From: Kocuria rhizophila DC2201
Lineage (GTDB): Bacteria; Actinomycetota; Actinomycetes; Actinomycetales; Micrococcaceae
Assembly: GCF_000010285.1 (NCBI RefSeq)
Contig: NC_010617.1
Span: 2,232,001-2,296,000, forward strand
Length of the DNA stretch: 64,000 nucleotides
Reading direction: 5' to 3'
In this document: one piece after another, positions 25,264-34,309 of the stretch
Position numbering within the stretch: the stretch's first letter is position 1
Layout: each line of letters opens with the position of its first letter
Notes under the pieces: model-generated
Told to the model about the DNA's origin: nothing
What the model saw: the letters and a program-made list of their open reading frames with translations, nothing else
Database searches by the model: none
Program-made: the position numbers and the translations under genes

Positions 25264-27324
25264 TCAGCCCGCGTTCTCCAGCGTGGGCACGTGGCGCAGC
25301 AGCGCCCTGGTGTAGCTGTGGCGGGGGTTGCGCAGCACCGCGTCCGTGGGGCCGTAGTCCACCAGCTTGCCCTTTTCCAGCACGGCCAGCTTGTGCGAGA
25401 TGTGCCGGGCCAACGCGATGTTGTGGGTCACGAACAGCATGGCCAGCCCGCGCTCGTGCTGCAGCTCGCGCAGCAGCTCGATCACCGAGGCCTGCACGGA
25501 CACGTCCAGCGCGGAGGTGATCTCGTCGCACACCAGCAGCGACGGCGCGTTCACGAGCGCCCGCGCCACCGCGGCGCGCTGCCGCTCACCGCCGGAGAGC
25601 TCCCCGGGGCGACGGTCGATGTAGCTGCGTCCGAGCCGCACGGCGTCCAGCGCGTCCGCCACGGCCGCGCGCCGCTGCTCGCGGGACATCCCGCCCGTCA
25701 TCTGCAGCGGCACCTGCAGCGAGTCGCCGATGCTGCGCCGCGGGTTCAGCGAGGAGAACGGGGACTGGAACACGTACTGGACGCGCCGGCGCTGCTCGTT
25801 GCTGCGCCGCCGCGTGCTCGGGGCGAGCACCTGCCCGTCCAGCAGCACCTCGCCCGTGTACCCGCTGTTGAGCCCGGCCACGCTGCGGGACAGGGTGGTC
25901 TTCCCGGACCCGGACTCCCCGAGCAGCATGGTGGTCTGCCCGGCGGCCAGGTCCAGGTCGATGCCGTCCAGGATCACCGCGGGCCCGTACGCCATCCGCA
26001 GGTTCCGCACGCTCACCACGGGTGCGTCCTTCCCACCCCTGTCGACGATGCCGCCCGCGCCCCGTTCGCGCACCACCGCACCGGTTCCGGGGTGCTCGCC
26101 ACTGGTGGTCGCCGCGGACGTCGAGCCGGTGGTGGGTTCGTGCTCCCCACCTGCACCGTCCCCGGCGCGCAAGGCCCCGGACCCGCTGTGGTCGTCGGAC
26201 GACCGCTCGGCACCGGGCAGGGAAACCGCCGTGCTGTCCGGGTCCTCCGGTGCACCCGCGCGGTCCGGGGCGGGGCGGGCCCCGGCCGGAGCGGCGGCAT
26301 CCGCGGGCGCCGCGGCGTCGTCGTCCGCCGTGGGGGCGGGAGCGACGGATGCGGGCGCAGCCGCCTGACCGGGAGCGGCCCTGCCGTCGTCCCACGGGGC
26401 GCGCACCGAGACCTCGGGGCTCACGGAGGGCCCGCCGCCCATGTCCCGGGCGCCGCGCATGTCCGGCACGGCGTCGAGCAGCGCCCGCGTGTACGGGTGC
26501 TCGGGGTGGTGCAGGACGCGCTCGGCGGGGCCGTGCTCCACGATGGAGCCGTGGAGCATGACGGCCACGTCGTTGGCCACTTGCGCCACCACCGCGAGGT
26601 CGTGGGTGATGTACAGCCCGGCGACGTCGTGCTTGGTGGTGAGCTGGTAGATGGTCTTGAGCACCAGGCTCTGGGTGGCCACGTCCAGCCCGGTGGTGGG
26701 CTCGTCCAGGATGATCACCGCGGGGCGGCACGCGAACGCCATGGCGATGCCGATGCGCTGCTGCTGCCCGCCGGAGAGCTCGTGCGGGAACCGGCGCTGG
26801 TAGGCGCGGTCACCGGGCAGGCCCACCTCGGAGAGCACCTCGGCCACGCGGGCGTCCCGCTCCGCGGCGTTGCGGCCGAACTCGTGGGCGCGCAGCACCT
26901 CGTGGATCTGCTCGCCCACGCGCAACGAGCCGTTCAGGGACAGCGCCGGGTCCTGCGGCACGTACGCGAGGGTGCCGCCGCGCAACCGGCGCATCTTCTT
27001 CTCGGGCAGCGTGAGCAGGTCCACCGAGCTGCGGTGGAAGCGCGAGGCACCCTCCTCGAGGCGCACGGAGCCGCCGCGCAGCTCGAGCCCCGCGCGCAGG
27101 TGGTTCAGGCACGCGAGCGCCGCGGTGGTCTTGCCCGATCCGGACTCCCCCACGAGGGCGAGGATCCGCCCCGGGTGCAGCGTGAAGCTGACGTCGTCCA
27201 GGATCAGCCCGCCGCCGATCACCCCGAGGTCCAGGTGGGACACGGTGATGGCGGTGTCCACGGTGGCGCGCGGAACCGTGGTGGCGCGCACCCTGTTCCG
27301 GGCGTTGTGTTCCGACCTTCTCAT
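25264..27324 (-). CDS. Fused twin ATPase of a peptide/nickel-type ABC importer (DppD-DppF)
   Basis: 686-residue protein with two complete ABC ATPase domains. Domain 1 (about 25-275) has GESGSGKTTAALACL, LSGGQQQRIGIAMAF and VIILDEPTTGLD, with the PYTRALLDAVPD tail of DppD. Domain 2 (about 435-686) has GESGSGKTTLSRSVAGL, LSGGERQRAAVARAL and LLVCDEITSALD. They are joined by about 150 Ala/Pro/Thr/Gly-rich residues, much longer than usual fusions, containing a GACGACGCC copy. The start is ATG 27324, sharing one base with the TGA of the upstream permease; the longer frame overlaps that gene. It energises import through the two permeases encoded just upstream. Confidence 0.92.
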   Translation of the reverse strand: MRRSEHNARNRVRATTVPRATVDTAITVSHLDLGVIGGGLILDDVSFTLHPGRILALVGESGSGKTTAALACLNHLRAGLELRGGSVRLEEGASRFHRSSVDLLTLPEKKMRRLRGGTLAYVPQDPALSLNGSLRVGEQIHEVLRAHEFGRNAAERDARVAEVLSEVGLPGDRAYQRRFPHELSGGQQQRIGIAMAFACRPAVIILDEPTTGLDVATQSLVLKTIYQLTTKHDVAGLYITHDLAVVAQVANDVAVMLHGSIVEHGPAERVLHHPEHPYTRALLDAVPDMRGARDMGGGPSVSPEVSVRAPWDDGRAAPGQAAAPASVAPAPTADDDAAAPADAAAPAGARPAPDRAGAPEDPDSTAVSLPGAERSSDDHSGSGALRAGDGAGGEHEPTTGSTSAATTSGEHPGTGAVVRERGAGGIVDRGGKDAPVVSVRNLRMAYGPAVILDGIDLDLAAGQTTMLLGESGSGKTTLSRSVAGLNSGYTGEVLLDGQVLAPSTRRRSNEQRRRVQYVFQSPFSSLNPRRSIGDSLQVPLQMTGGMSREQRRAAVADALDAVRLGRSYIDRRPGELSGGERQRAAVARALVNAPSLLVCDEITSALDVSVQASVIELLRELQHERGLAMLFVTHNIALARHISHKLAVLEKGKLVDYGPTDAVLRNPRHSYTRALLRHVPTLENAG

Positions 27325-28325
27325 CAGGCACCCTTCTTCGCGGTCGAGCGGACCCGGCCCGCGGAGGCCCCGGCCACGGCGTCGGCAATCAGGTTGGTCC
27401 CCACGGTGAGCACGGCGATGGCGAGCACCGGCAGGATCACGCCCCACGGCTGCAGGGACAGGGCGATCCGGTTCTCGTTGATCATCAGGCCCCAGTCCGG
27501 GGTGGGCGGCTGCATGCCCAGGCCCAGGAAGGACAGGGAGGCCACCGCGCCGATCGAGTAGGTCAGGCGCAGCCCCACCTCCACCATGAGGGGGCCCATG
27601 ATGTTGGGCACCACGTCCCGGGTGAGGATCTTCCACTGCGGCACGGCGTACATCTGGGACGCGAGCACGTAGTCCTCGGCCACCACCCCGGCGGTCGAGG
27701 AGCGGATCACCCGGGCCACGCGCGGGGCGTGGGTGATGCCGATGACCATGACCAGCACCCAGCCCTGCGGTCCCAGCACGGTCACGGCCAGCAGGGCGAA
27801 CACGAGCTGCGGGATGGCCAGCAGCACGTCCCCGCCGCGCATGATCACGGCGTCCAGCCAGCCCCTGCGGAACGCGGCCAGCATGCCCAGCAGCGCGCCG
27901 ATCCCCACGCCCACCACGGTGGCCAGCGCCGAGTAGAGCAGCAGCCGCCAGCCGCCCGCGAGGAAGCGGGAGAGCACGTCACGGCCCAGGTTGTCGGTGC
28001 CGAACACACCGGTCTGGAACGGTTTGCCGGCGAACGAGTTGGAGCCGTAGCCGGTCCACGCCGGCACCACGAAGGGTCCGAGCACCGCCACGAGCAGCAC
28101 GAGCGCCGTGAGCACGATGCCCAGCTTCGCCGCCGGCTGCTGCACCACGCGCCGCGCGAAGGACACGGGGCGCGCGTCCCCGCGGGACTCGGAGTGCCCG
28201 AAGTCCTGCGGTCGCGGCCCGGCCGTGGTGGCCGCGTGGGCGTCCTCGGCCACCACGACGTCGCTCGCGGCCGAGGTGCCCCCGGTTTCCTGGGGCGGCA
28301 CGTCCGCCCTGTTCTGCGCGCTCAT
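27324..28325 (-). CDS. ABC importer permease, DppC/OppC-type
   Basis: 333-residue inner-membrane permease with a 65-residue polar N-terminus, then about six helices. PFQTGVFGTDNLGRDVLSRFLAGG is the classic DppC N-terminal segment. The ATPase-coupling loop is VRSSTAGVVAEDYVLASQMY through DVVPNIMGPLMVE. It partners the DppB-like protein encoded upstream, with which its ATG overlaps by 4 nt (ATGA), and the fused ATPase downstream. Substrate class (di/oligopeptide, nickel or other) cannot be separated by sequence reading alone. Confidence 0.92.
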   Translation of the reverse strand: MSAQNRADVPPQETGGTSAASDVVVAEDAHAATTAGPRPQDFGHSESRGDARPVSFARRVVQQPAAKLGIVLTALVLLVAVLGPFVVPAWTGYGSNSFAGKPFQTGVFGTDNLGRDVLSRFLAGGWRLLLYSALATVVGVGIGALLGMLAAFRRGWLDAVIMRGGDVLLAIPQLVFALLAVTVLGPQGWVLVMVIGITHAPRVARVIRSSTAGVVAEDYVLASQMYAVPQWKILTRDVVPNIMGPLMVEVGLRLTYSIGAVASLSFLGLGMQPPTPDWGLMINENRIALSLQPWGVILPVLAIAVLTVGTNLIADAVAGASAGRVRSTAKKGA

Positions 28326-29278
28326 GAGCGGGACTCCGTCCGCAGTTTGGGGTTGGCAAGGATTCCGATCACGTCCGCGATGAGGTTCACCACGACGTAG
28401 AACGCGGCGATGATCATGGACAGCGCCTGCACCACCTGCACGTCACGGGTGTTCACGGCGTCCACCATCGCCTGCCCGAGGCCCGGGAAGCGGAAGAGGA
28501 ACTCCACCACCACGATGCCCCCGGCCAGCCACGCGAGCTGCATGGCCACCACCTGGGCCACCGGCCCCACGGCGTGCGGCAGTGCGTGCTTGAAGATCAC
28601 CTGGCGCTCGGGCAGCCCCTTGAGCCGGGCCATCTCCACGTAGCCGGAGTCCAGGACGTCGATCATGGTGGTGCGGGTCATGCGGATCATGTAGGGCACC
28701 ACCACGAGCACGAGGGTCAGCGACGGCAGGATCAGCTGCAGGGGGTAGTCCCACACCTTCATGCCGGGGGCGGCCATGGTGACCGAGGGCAGCAGCTTGA
28801 ACACCGTGGTGGACAGCAGGGTGGTGAGGATCACGCCGATCACGAACTCGGGCAGGGCGGCGAGCACCAGGGAGAAGCCCGTGAGCACCTGGTCCGAGGC
28901 GCGGCCGCGGCGCATGGCGGACCACGTGCCGAGCAGCAGGCCCACGGGGATCGCGATCACCGCGGAGATGACCATGAGCACCATGGACGCGGAGACCTTG
29001 CTCGCGAGCAGTGCGTTCACGGAGCCGCCCGTGGCGGCGGAGGTCCCGAGGTCCCCCACGAACAGCCCGCCGAGCCACGTGAGGTAGCGGGTGTACCAGG
29101 GGTCGTTGAGCTGCAGCTGCTCGCGCAGTGCGGCCAACCGCTCGGGGGTGGCCTGCTGTCCCAGGATCGCCTGGGCGGGGTCCCCCGGGAGCAGGAGGGT
29201 GAACACGAACACCAGCAGGGACACCGCCAGCAGCACGAAGACGGAAACTCCCAGACGTTTGAGGATCATGGCAGCCAC
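28322..29278 (-). CDS. ABC importer permease, DppB/OppB-type
   Basis: 318-residue permease with six helices: MILKRLGVSVFVLLAVSLLV at the N-terminus, then the periplasmic segment LLPGDPAQAILGQQATPERL that is diagnostic for DppB, and the coupling EAA-like loop DVLDSGYVEMARLKGLPE leading to HALPHAVGPVAQV. I used GTG 29278, 4 nt after the stop of the binding-protein gene and about 8 nt after GGAAG; ATG 29269 is the alternative. It forms the translocation pore with the DppC-like protein. Confidence 0.9.
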   Translation of the reverse strand: MAAMILKRLGVSVFVLLAVSLLVFVFTLLLPGDPAQAILGQQATPERLAALREQLQLNDPWYTRYLTWLGGLFVGDLGTSAATGGSVNALLASKVSASMVLMVISAVIAIPVGLLLGTWSAMRRGRASDQVLTGFSLVLAALPEFVIGVILTTLLSTTVFKLLPSVTMAAPGMKVWDYPLQLILPSLTLVLVVVPYMIRMTRTTMIDVLDSGYVEMARLKGLPERQVIFKHALPHAVGPVAQVVAMQLAWLAGGIVVVEFLFRFPGLGQAMVDAVNTRDVQVVQALSMIIAAFYVVVNLIADVIGILANPKLRTESRS

Positions 29279-29282
29279 GCGG

Positions 29283-30935
29283 TCACTTCCCTTCCTGGTC
29301 GATCCACAGGTGGCGCATGTGGAATCCGCACACCGGCATGCCGATGCGGTGCGCGAACCCGCCGCCCACGTAGTTCTGGTAGGCGTCCGCCTGGTTGAAG
29401 AACCCCCAGGCGATGTAGCCGCCCTTCTCGTGGAGCAGCTGCTGCGCCTGCCGCATGAGCTGGTTGCGCTTCTTATCGTCCATCGTGGCGCGGGCCTTCT
29501 TGTACAGGGCCCGGAACTCGGGGTCCGCCTCGTGGGTCTCGTTGAACGGTGCGCCCGGCACGGTGCCCTGCGCGGTCTGGGACAGGAAGTTGCGGGTGTA
29601 CCAGAAGTCCTGGGAGAAGGGGTATTCGAGGTAGCCGTCCCCGAAGAACGTGGTGCTGTCCACGCGGCGCAGCTTCACGGTGATCCCGGCCTCGGAGGCC
29701 TGCTCCGCGAACACCTGGGCGGCCTCCACGGCACCGGACTGGATGGGCGCGGTGACGAGCTCGACCTCCAGCCCGTTGGGGTGACCGGCGTCCGCGAGCA
29801 GCTTCTTGGCCTTGGCGATGTCCCGCGTGCGCTGCTGCAGCCGGGGCGTACCGGGGTCGAACGGCGAGTACATGTCGTTGCCCACGGTGCCGTGGCCGGA
29901 GAATACCTGCTCCACCATCTGCTCGCGGTCCACCACCAGCCGGAAGGCCTGGCGCACGCGCGGGTCGTCGAAGGGAGCGGCGTCCACGCGCATGGTGAAC
30001 GGCAGCCAGTTGCCGGTCTCGGAGAGCACGGTGTGCAGGCGGGGGTCCGTGTTGATCACGTCCACCAGCGCGAGCGGCAGCTGCCCCACCACGTCCACCT
30101 GGGTGGAGAGCAGGGCGTTGACCAGGGCGTCCTGGTCGTTGAAGTTCAGCAGGTGGATCTCGTCCACGAAGGGCGGTTCGGTCCAGTAGTCCGGGTTGCG
30201 CTTGAGCACGGTCACCTGCCCGGGCTCGAAGGAGCCCAGGGTGAACGGCCCGGTGCCCACGGGCTTGGCGGGATCGTAGTCCGCGGGCACGATCCCCATG
30301 GAGTTCTGGGCGATCGAGTCCACGAGGGACGCGTCCGGCTCCTTGAGCTCGAAGCGCACCGTGCGCTCGTCCACGGCCACGGTCCGCTTGAGCCGCGCGA
30401 GCCCGGAGGCGCCCGTCTTGGGGTCCTTGGGGTTCGTGATCCGCCGGAACGTGGCCACCACGTCCTCGGTGGTCAGGGGCCGCCCGTCGTGGAAGCGCAC
30501 CCCCTCGCGCAGCCGGAACACCCAGGCCCGGCCGCCGTCCTCGGCCTTGACGGACTCGGCGAGCCCCGGCACCAGCTTGTAGTCGGGGTCGAACTCGTAG
30601 AGGCGGTCGTAGAGCCCCATCACGCGCCCACCGTCCGCGGTGACCACGGGGGCGTGGGCGTCCAGGCTGTCGGACGCGCCGCCGCCGGTCATCCCGATCC
30701 GCAGGATGCCCCCGCGCTGGGGCTCACCGGTGGCCCGGGCCCGTGCCGCCCTGGGCTGGGTCCCCCCGCCGCAGCCGGCCAGGGCCAACGACGCCGCCGC
30801 GGCGCCCAGTCCCATGAATCCGCGCCGGCTCAGCCCCGCACGGACCGCGCGCTCGACGACGCCGCCCGCAGCGGGGGCGGCGAGCGGCCGGTCACCGCGC
30901 CGGGGTGGACGGGACGTGGGTGGCACTGGGTTCAT
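29283..30935 (-). CDS. ABC transporter solute-binding lipoprotein (SBP family 5)
   Basis: 550-residue binding protein. The N-terminus carries a twin-arginine motif SRRGFMGLGAAAASLALAG followed by Cys in a lipobox (LAGC), so it is probably exported folded by Tat and lipid-anchored. The mature part shows SBP5 marks RFHDGRPLTTEDVVATFRR, VGTGPFTLGSF, NPDYW and DDPRVRQAFRLVVDREQM. ATG 30935 has GAGGAA 5 nt before it. It leads the operon SBP-DppB-DppC-DppDF. A GACGACGCC copy at 30855 lies in the leader peptide region as Gly-Val-Val. Confidence 0.9.
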   Translation of the reverse strand: MNPVPPTSRPPRRGDRPLAAPAAGGVVERAVRAGLSRRGFMGLGAAAASLALAGCGGGTQPRAARARATGEPQRGGILRIGMTGGGASDSLDAHAPVVTADGGRVMGLYDRLYEFDPDYKLVPGLAESVKAEDGGRAWVFRLREGVRFHDGRPLTTEDVVATFRRITNPKDPKTGASGLARLKRTVAVDERTVRFELKEPDASLVDSIAQNSMGIVPADYDPAKPVGTGPFTLGSFEPGQVTVLKRNPDYWTEPPFVDEIHLLNFNDQDALVNALLSTQVDVVGQLPLALVDVINTDPRLHTVLSETGNWLPFTMRVDAAPFDDPRVRQAFRLVVDREQMVEQVFSGHGTVGNDMYSPFDPGTPRLQQRTRDIAKAKKLLADAGHPNGLEVELVTAPIQSGAVEAAQVFAEQASEAGITVKLRRVDSTTFFGDGYLEYPFSQDFWYTRNFLSQTAQGTVPGAPFNETHEADPEFRALYKKARATMDDKKRNQLMRQAQQLLHEKGGYIAWGFFNQADAYQNYVGGGFAHRIGMPVCGFHMRHLWIDQEGK

Positions 30936-31479
30936 GGTTCCTCGCAGGCTGGCGGGTCGCGGGCATGACGGATGACGGGTGCGTCGGGGAGGCGGCGCGC
31001 CCGTGGTCACGGGCCGCGCCGGAGCGGCGTGGACCCAGCTACGGGATCTTGCTGGGGAGTGCGGTCACCGCGTGGTGACCGCGCACGGGCTGCTGGGCCG
31101 TGCGGCGTCGGCGGTAGATGGCCGACGGCGTTGGCCGCACCGCTCCGCAGCGGCGGGGCCCCGTGTGCGCGCGGTCCGAGGACGTGCGCGGAGGGGTTGC
31201 CGTGGCGGGCACGAGGGCAGGGACGGGGAGCATGCAGTGCACACGACCTCCCTGGGCTCGGCGGAGCGGACACGGGACCGGGCGGCGGAGACGGCGCTCC
31301 CCGTGGTCCCGGTCACACCCACGCTACCGCGATGTGGGGCGCATCGGGGCGAGGCGGGCGGAACCGGCGGGTGCGCGTCGGGCCGCGGCGCCGCACGCGT
31401 GGCCCCTGCGAAGGGTTCGCCGCCCCGGTCACGCCCCCGCGCCGGGCCGGCGCCGCGTCAGCACGGCGTCAGCGCTGCG
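30936..31479. other. 544-nt gene-free region upstream of the ABC operon
   Basis: No credible gene was found. It contains the palindrome at 31061-31082, a degenerate dispersed-motif copy (GTGCGGCGTCGGCGG near 31098), a possible minus-strand -10 box TAGCGT near 31331, and at its right end three close repeats of GCGTCAGC that overlap the stop of the phosphodiesterase gene (31480-31482). Confidence 0.5.
31061..31082. promoter_or_regulatory. Palindromic operator candidate before the ABC operon
   Basis: GCGGTCACC (31061-31069) and GGTGACCGC (31074-31082) are exact complements around GCGT, 126 nt upstream of the binding-protein start. This could bind a dimeric repressor such as a GntR-type protein, or form an RNA hairpin in the leader. 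Confidence 0.45.
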
Positions 31480-32376
31480 TCAGCGCTGCTCGTGCGGAGG
31501 CCACTGGCCCCGTTCGTGCAGCACGTCCCGCAGCAGGTCCGCCCGGTCCGTGATGATCCCGTCCACGCCGGCGTCCAGCAGCCGGTGCATGTCCGCGGGG
31601 TCGTTGACGGTCCACACCTGCACGGACAGTCCCACCCGGTGGGCGAGGTCCAGGAAGCGGGGCGTCACGATCCGCACGGTCGCACGGCGTCCGAGGGGCA
31701 GCTCCAGGACGTGCTGCTCCGGCAGCTGCAGGGTGTCGAAGGGCGCCACCACACGGGACCACGCCACACGGTGCGCCCACCACAGCGCCGGGGCGATCCG
31801 CGGGGACACCCGGTCCGTCACGGGCGCCACGGCGGACACGGCCAGGAACCCGGCGGTGCCCAGCATCCCGGCGGAGGTGCGGGCACGGCGGCCCGTGAGG
31901 CGGCGCAGCCGGGCGAGCGCGCGGCGTCGTCGTGACTCGGAGAACGAGGTGACCCGCACCCGGTCCAGGGCACCCTCCCGGGCGATCACCTCGGGCAGCG
32001 CCGCCACCGAGGCCTCGTCCTTGACGTCGATGTTCAGGCACGCCTCCGGCAGCTCGCGCAGCAGCTCGGTGAGCGTGGGGATGCCATGCTCACCGCCCAC
32101 CCGCAGCTCGCGCAGCTGCTCCCACGTGACGTCGTTGACGTCCCCCGTGCTGCCCGTGACCCGCTCCAGCGAGGGGTCGTGGAAGGCCACCACCACGCCG
32201 TCGCTCGTGGTGTGCACGTCCGTCTCGAGCCACACGAAGCCGAGCTCCGCGGCCGCACGGAACGCGGACATCGTGTTCTCGTGGCCGTCCGGGGAGAACC
32301 CGCGGTGGGCGAGCCCCGCGGGGTTCCTGCCGGACCGTGGCGTGGACGCGTGCTGCGGGCGGGGGATGTCAGGCAT
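31480..32376 (-). CDS. Glycerophosphodiester phosphodiesterase
   Basis: 298-residue GDPD. The TIM-barrel active site shows LAHRGFSPDGHENTM (catalytic His plus Glu), ETDVHTTSDGVVVAFHD (Glu/Asp metal ligands and second His), and at the end VWTVNDPADMHRLLDAGVDGIITDRAD. No signal peptide, so cytoplasmic. It would release glycerol 3-phosphate from glycerophosphodiesters. The ATG at 32376 has GAGGAGG 5 nt upstream and overlaps the 3' end of the HAD gene by 8 nt, so the two are translationally coupled. A basic stretch SRRRRALARLRRLTGRRAR near residue 140 is unusual and includes a GACGACGCC copy. Confidence 0.9.
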   Translation of the reverse strand: MPDIPRPQHASTPRSGRNPAGLAHRGFSPDGHENTMSAFRAAAELGFVWLETDVHTTSDGVVVAFHDPSLERVTGSTGDVNDVTWEQLRELRVGGEHGIPTLTELLRELPEACLNIDVKDEASVAALPEVIAREGALDRVRVTSFSESRRRRALARLRRLTGRRARTSAGMLGTAGFLAVSAVAPVTDRVSPRIAPALWWAHRVAWSRVVAPFDTLQLPEQHVLELPLGRRATVRIVTPRFLDLAHRVGLSVQVWTVNDPADMHRLLDAGVDGIITDRADLLRDVLHERGQWPPHEQR

Positions 32377-33604
32377 GGTCCTCCTCGGGGGACGGCGCAC
32401 CGTGGCGCCCGGGATGTTCGGCATTGTCAGGGCGTTCGGCTTTCTCGGGGCGTTCGGCGGTGTCAGGGTGCGCGACGTGGTCGGAGCCGCGGTCGTGCAC
32501 CGGGGCGGGCGACCCCTCGTCCTCCGGGGGCGCCGCCGCTCCCGGGTGCGCCCGGTGTCCCGGTGATGCCGGTGGTGCCGGTGGTCCCGGGACGGAGCGT
32601 TCGGCGGACGCCGCATGACCCGAGGCAGCGGCAGGGTCCATGCGCGCCGCGCGACCCGGGGCGGCACCGGGGTCGGTGCGTGCCGTGTGACCTGGGGCGG
32701 CGACAGGGCCGGTGCGCCCCGCGTGACCCGGGGCCGAACCGGGATCGGTGCGCGCGGCGGCATCGTGCTCGTCCCCCGCGAGGTACCGCTCGATCACCTG
32801 CGCCACGCCGTCCTCGGTGAACGCCGGGGCGGTGCGCTCCACCGCGGCGACGACGCCCGGGTGCCCGTCCGCCATGGCGTAGCCCCGCCCGGCCCAGGTG
32901 AGCATCTCGAGGTCGTTGGGCATGTCCCCGAAGGCCATGACCTCGTGCCGGGAGATGCCCAGCTCCGCGGCGAAGCGTTCGAGGGTGCGGGCCTTGGTGA
33001 GTCCGCGCTGGCCCATCTCCACGAGCGGGGCGGCGGCCACGGAGTGCGTCACCGCGAGCCGGCCCGCGACCACGTCGCGGACGGCCTCGAAGTACGTGTC
33101 CGGATCGGCGCCGTCGAGCTTGGCGAGCAGCTTGACCACCGCGGTGCCGGGGCGCAGGGTCTCGGTCACGGGTGCCTCGGTGACGTCCCGGATCTCCATG
33201 CGGTCCGTGCGCGCCCAGCCATGGTCCGTGTGCACGGCCTCCAGGGTCTCGGCGGCGAACAGGGAGTCCGGGAACGCGCGGCGGACGTCCTCGATCACGG
33301 GCAGCGCCTCGGCCACGTCGAAGCCGTTGGCGCTCAGCACCCGCTGGGTGCCGGGATCGAAGACCACGGCGCCGTTGGAGCAGATCACCACGCCCGCGTC
33401 GTCGAGCTGCTCGTGCAGGGGGTCCAGCCACCGCTTGGGGCGCCCGGTCACGAACACCACCTGGATCCCGGCGTCCCGGGCTGCGGTGATGGCCTCCAGG
33501 GTGCGGGGGCGGAAACGGAAGTCAGGGCCCAGGACGGTCCCGTCCAGATCGCTCGCGATCAGCCGGACGGGCCCCCGCCCCGGATCCTGCACGTGCTCCG
33601 CCAC
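32369..33604 (-). CDS. Cof-type HAD phosphatase with repetitive C-terminal tail
   Basis: 411-residue protein. Residues about 13-275 are a Cof-type HAD hydrolase: IASDLDGTVLGPDFRF (nucleophile Asp), FVTGRPKRW, CSNGAVVFD (cap start), and MAFGDMPNDLEMLTWAG with ADGHPGVV. The last ~130 residues are low-complexity and repetitive: four 12-residue units related to DPGAAPGHAART, a Pro-rich piece, then AERPEK-AERPDN-AEHPGR. The GTG at 33604 lies 5 nt after the PEBP stop with a weak GAAG site; GTG 33592 is the alternative. Substrate is unknown; many Cof enzymes act on sugar phosphates. Confidence 0.82.
   Translation of the reverse strand: MAEHVQDPGRGPVRLIASDLDGTVLGPDFRFRPRTLEAITAARDAGIQVVFVTGRPKRWLDPLHEQLDDAGVVICSNGAVVFDPGTQRVLSANGFDVAEALPVIEDVRRAFPDSLFAAETLEAVHTDHGWARTDRMEIRDVTEAPVTETLRPGTAVVKLLAKLDGADPDTYFEAVRDVVAGRLAVTHSVAAAPLVEMGQRGLTKARTLERFAAELGISRHEVMAFGDMPNDLEMLTWAGRGYAMADGHPGVVAAVERTAPAFTEDGVAQVIERYLAGDEHDAAARTDPGSAPGHAGRTGPVAAPGHTARTDPGAAPGRAARMDPAAASGHAASAERSVPGPPAPPASPGHRAHPGAAAPPEDEGSPAPVHDRGSDHVAHPDTAERPEKAERPDNAEHPGRHGAPSPEEDHA
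32414..32467 (-). repeat. Three tandem 18-bp units in the HAD tail
   Basis: Units at 32414-32431, 32432-32449 and 32450-32467 share the pattern GCGTTCGG followed by TGTCAGG or TCTCGGG. They encode hexapeptides of the type AERPEK/AEHPGR. Confidence 0.75.
32611..32754 (-). repeat. Four tandem 36-bp units in the HAD tail
   Basis: Units start at 32611, 32647, 32683 and 32719, each opening CCGYRYGACC and ending near GGTGCG. The last three are closest to one another. They encode the 12-residue DPGAAPG-type repeats. In-frame length suggests copy number could vary between strains. Confidence 0.85.
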
Positions 33605-33609
33605 CGCGA

Positions 33610-34131
33610 CTACTTCACTTCGTACGTGGGCGTGAGGAACGCGCGCCCCAGGGCGTGCGAGAACAGGTTGAAGTTCACCACGGCGGGGCTCGCGCTCTCG
33701 TCCACCTCGAGCTCGGGGACGTCCACGGCGGTCACGCAGATGATGTAACGGTGCGGGCCGTGACCCTCGGGCGGTGCGGCACCCAGGTACTCGTCCGTGC
33801 CGCCGTCGTTGCGGTGCTGCACGGAACCCTTCGGGGGGTTCGACGCCGCCCCGGTCGCCAGTTCGGTGACGTCCGCCGGGATGTTGGACAGGCACCAGTG
33901 CCAGAACCCGCTGGGGGTGGGGGCGTCCGGGTCGAACACGGTGACCACGTAGGACTGCGTGCCTTCCGGGGCTCCGGACCAGGACAGCTGCGGGGAGACG
34001 TCCTCTCCCCCGGCGCCCATGATCCCGGAGAGCTGGGGCGTGGGCACGGACTCACCCTCGGTCACGTCCGTGGAGGTGACGGTGAAGGTGGGCAGCTCGG
34101 GGAGGTCGGCGTAGGGATGACGGTCGTACAT
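33610..34131 (-). CDS. YbhB/YbcL (PEBP) family protein
   Basis: 173-residue phosphatidylethanolamine-binding-like protein. The anion-binding signature is complete: VVTVFDPDAPTPSGFWHWCLSNIP and the second motif GPHRYIICVTAVD. An N-terminal DVSPQLSWSGAPEGTQSY also matches the bacterial YbhB group. No signal peptide is present. GAGAGGAA is 8-9 nt before the ATG. It heads a three-gene operon with the HAD phosphatase (5-nt gap) and GDPD. Its biochemical role in bacteria is not established; a lipid-headgroup link with GDPD is only suggestive. Confidence 0.9.
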   Translation of the reverse strand: MYDRHPYADLPELPTFTVTSTDVTEGESVPTPQLSGIMGAGGEDVSPQLSWSGAPEGTQSYVVTVFDPDAPTPSGFWHWCLSNIPADVTELATGAASNPPKGSVQHRNDGGTDEYLGAAPPEGHGPHRYIICVTAVDVPELEVDESASPAVVNFNLFSHALGRAFLTPTYEVK

Positions 34132-34309
34132 GACGGTGTTCCTCTCATCTCACTCGGTGTCTCGGTCGGCGCTCACGGATCGGTGCCGTGAGGTTCATTC
34201 TGCCCGGGCCCGCGGGCGGCGACAGCCGTGGCTGCGACGATGTCTCGCGCCGGGTCCTGCCTGGGCTCGCCGGTGGGCGTCCGCTCGACGGGCGGCGGCG
34301 CGGGGTCCG

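Noticed and set aside
31007-31273. Possible small genes upstream of the ABC operon
   Set aside because: Short Arg/Pro-rich frames without ribosome sites or recognisable domains on either strand.
32611-32754. CRISPR-like array
   Set aside because: Units are contiguous, in frame and without unique spacers; this is a coding tandem repeat.
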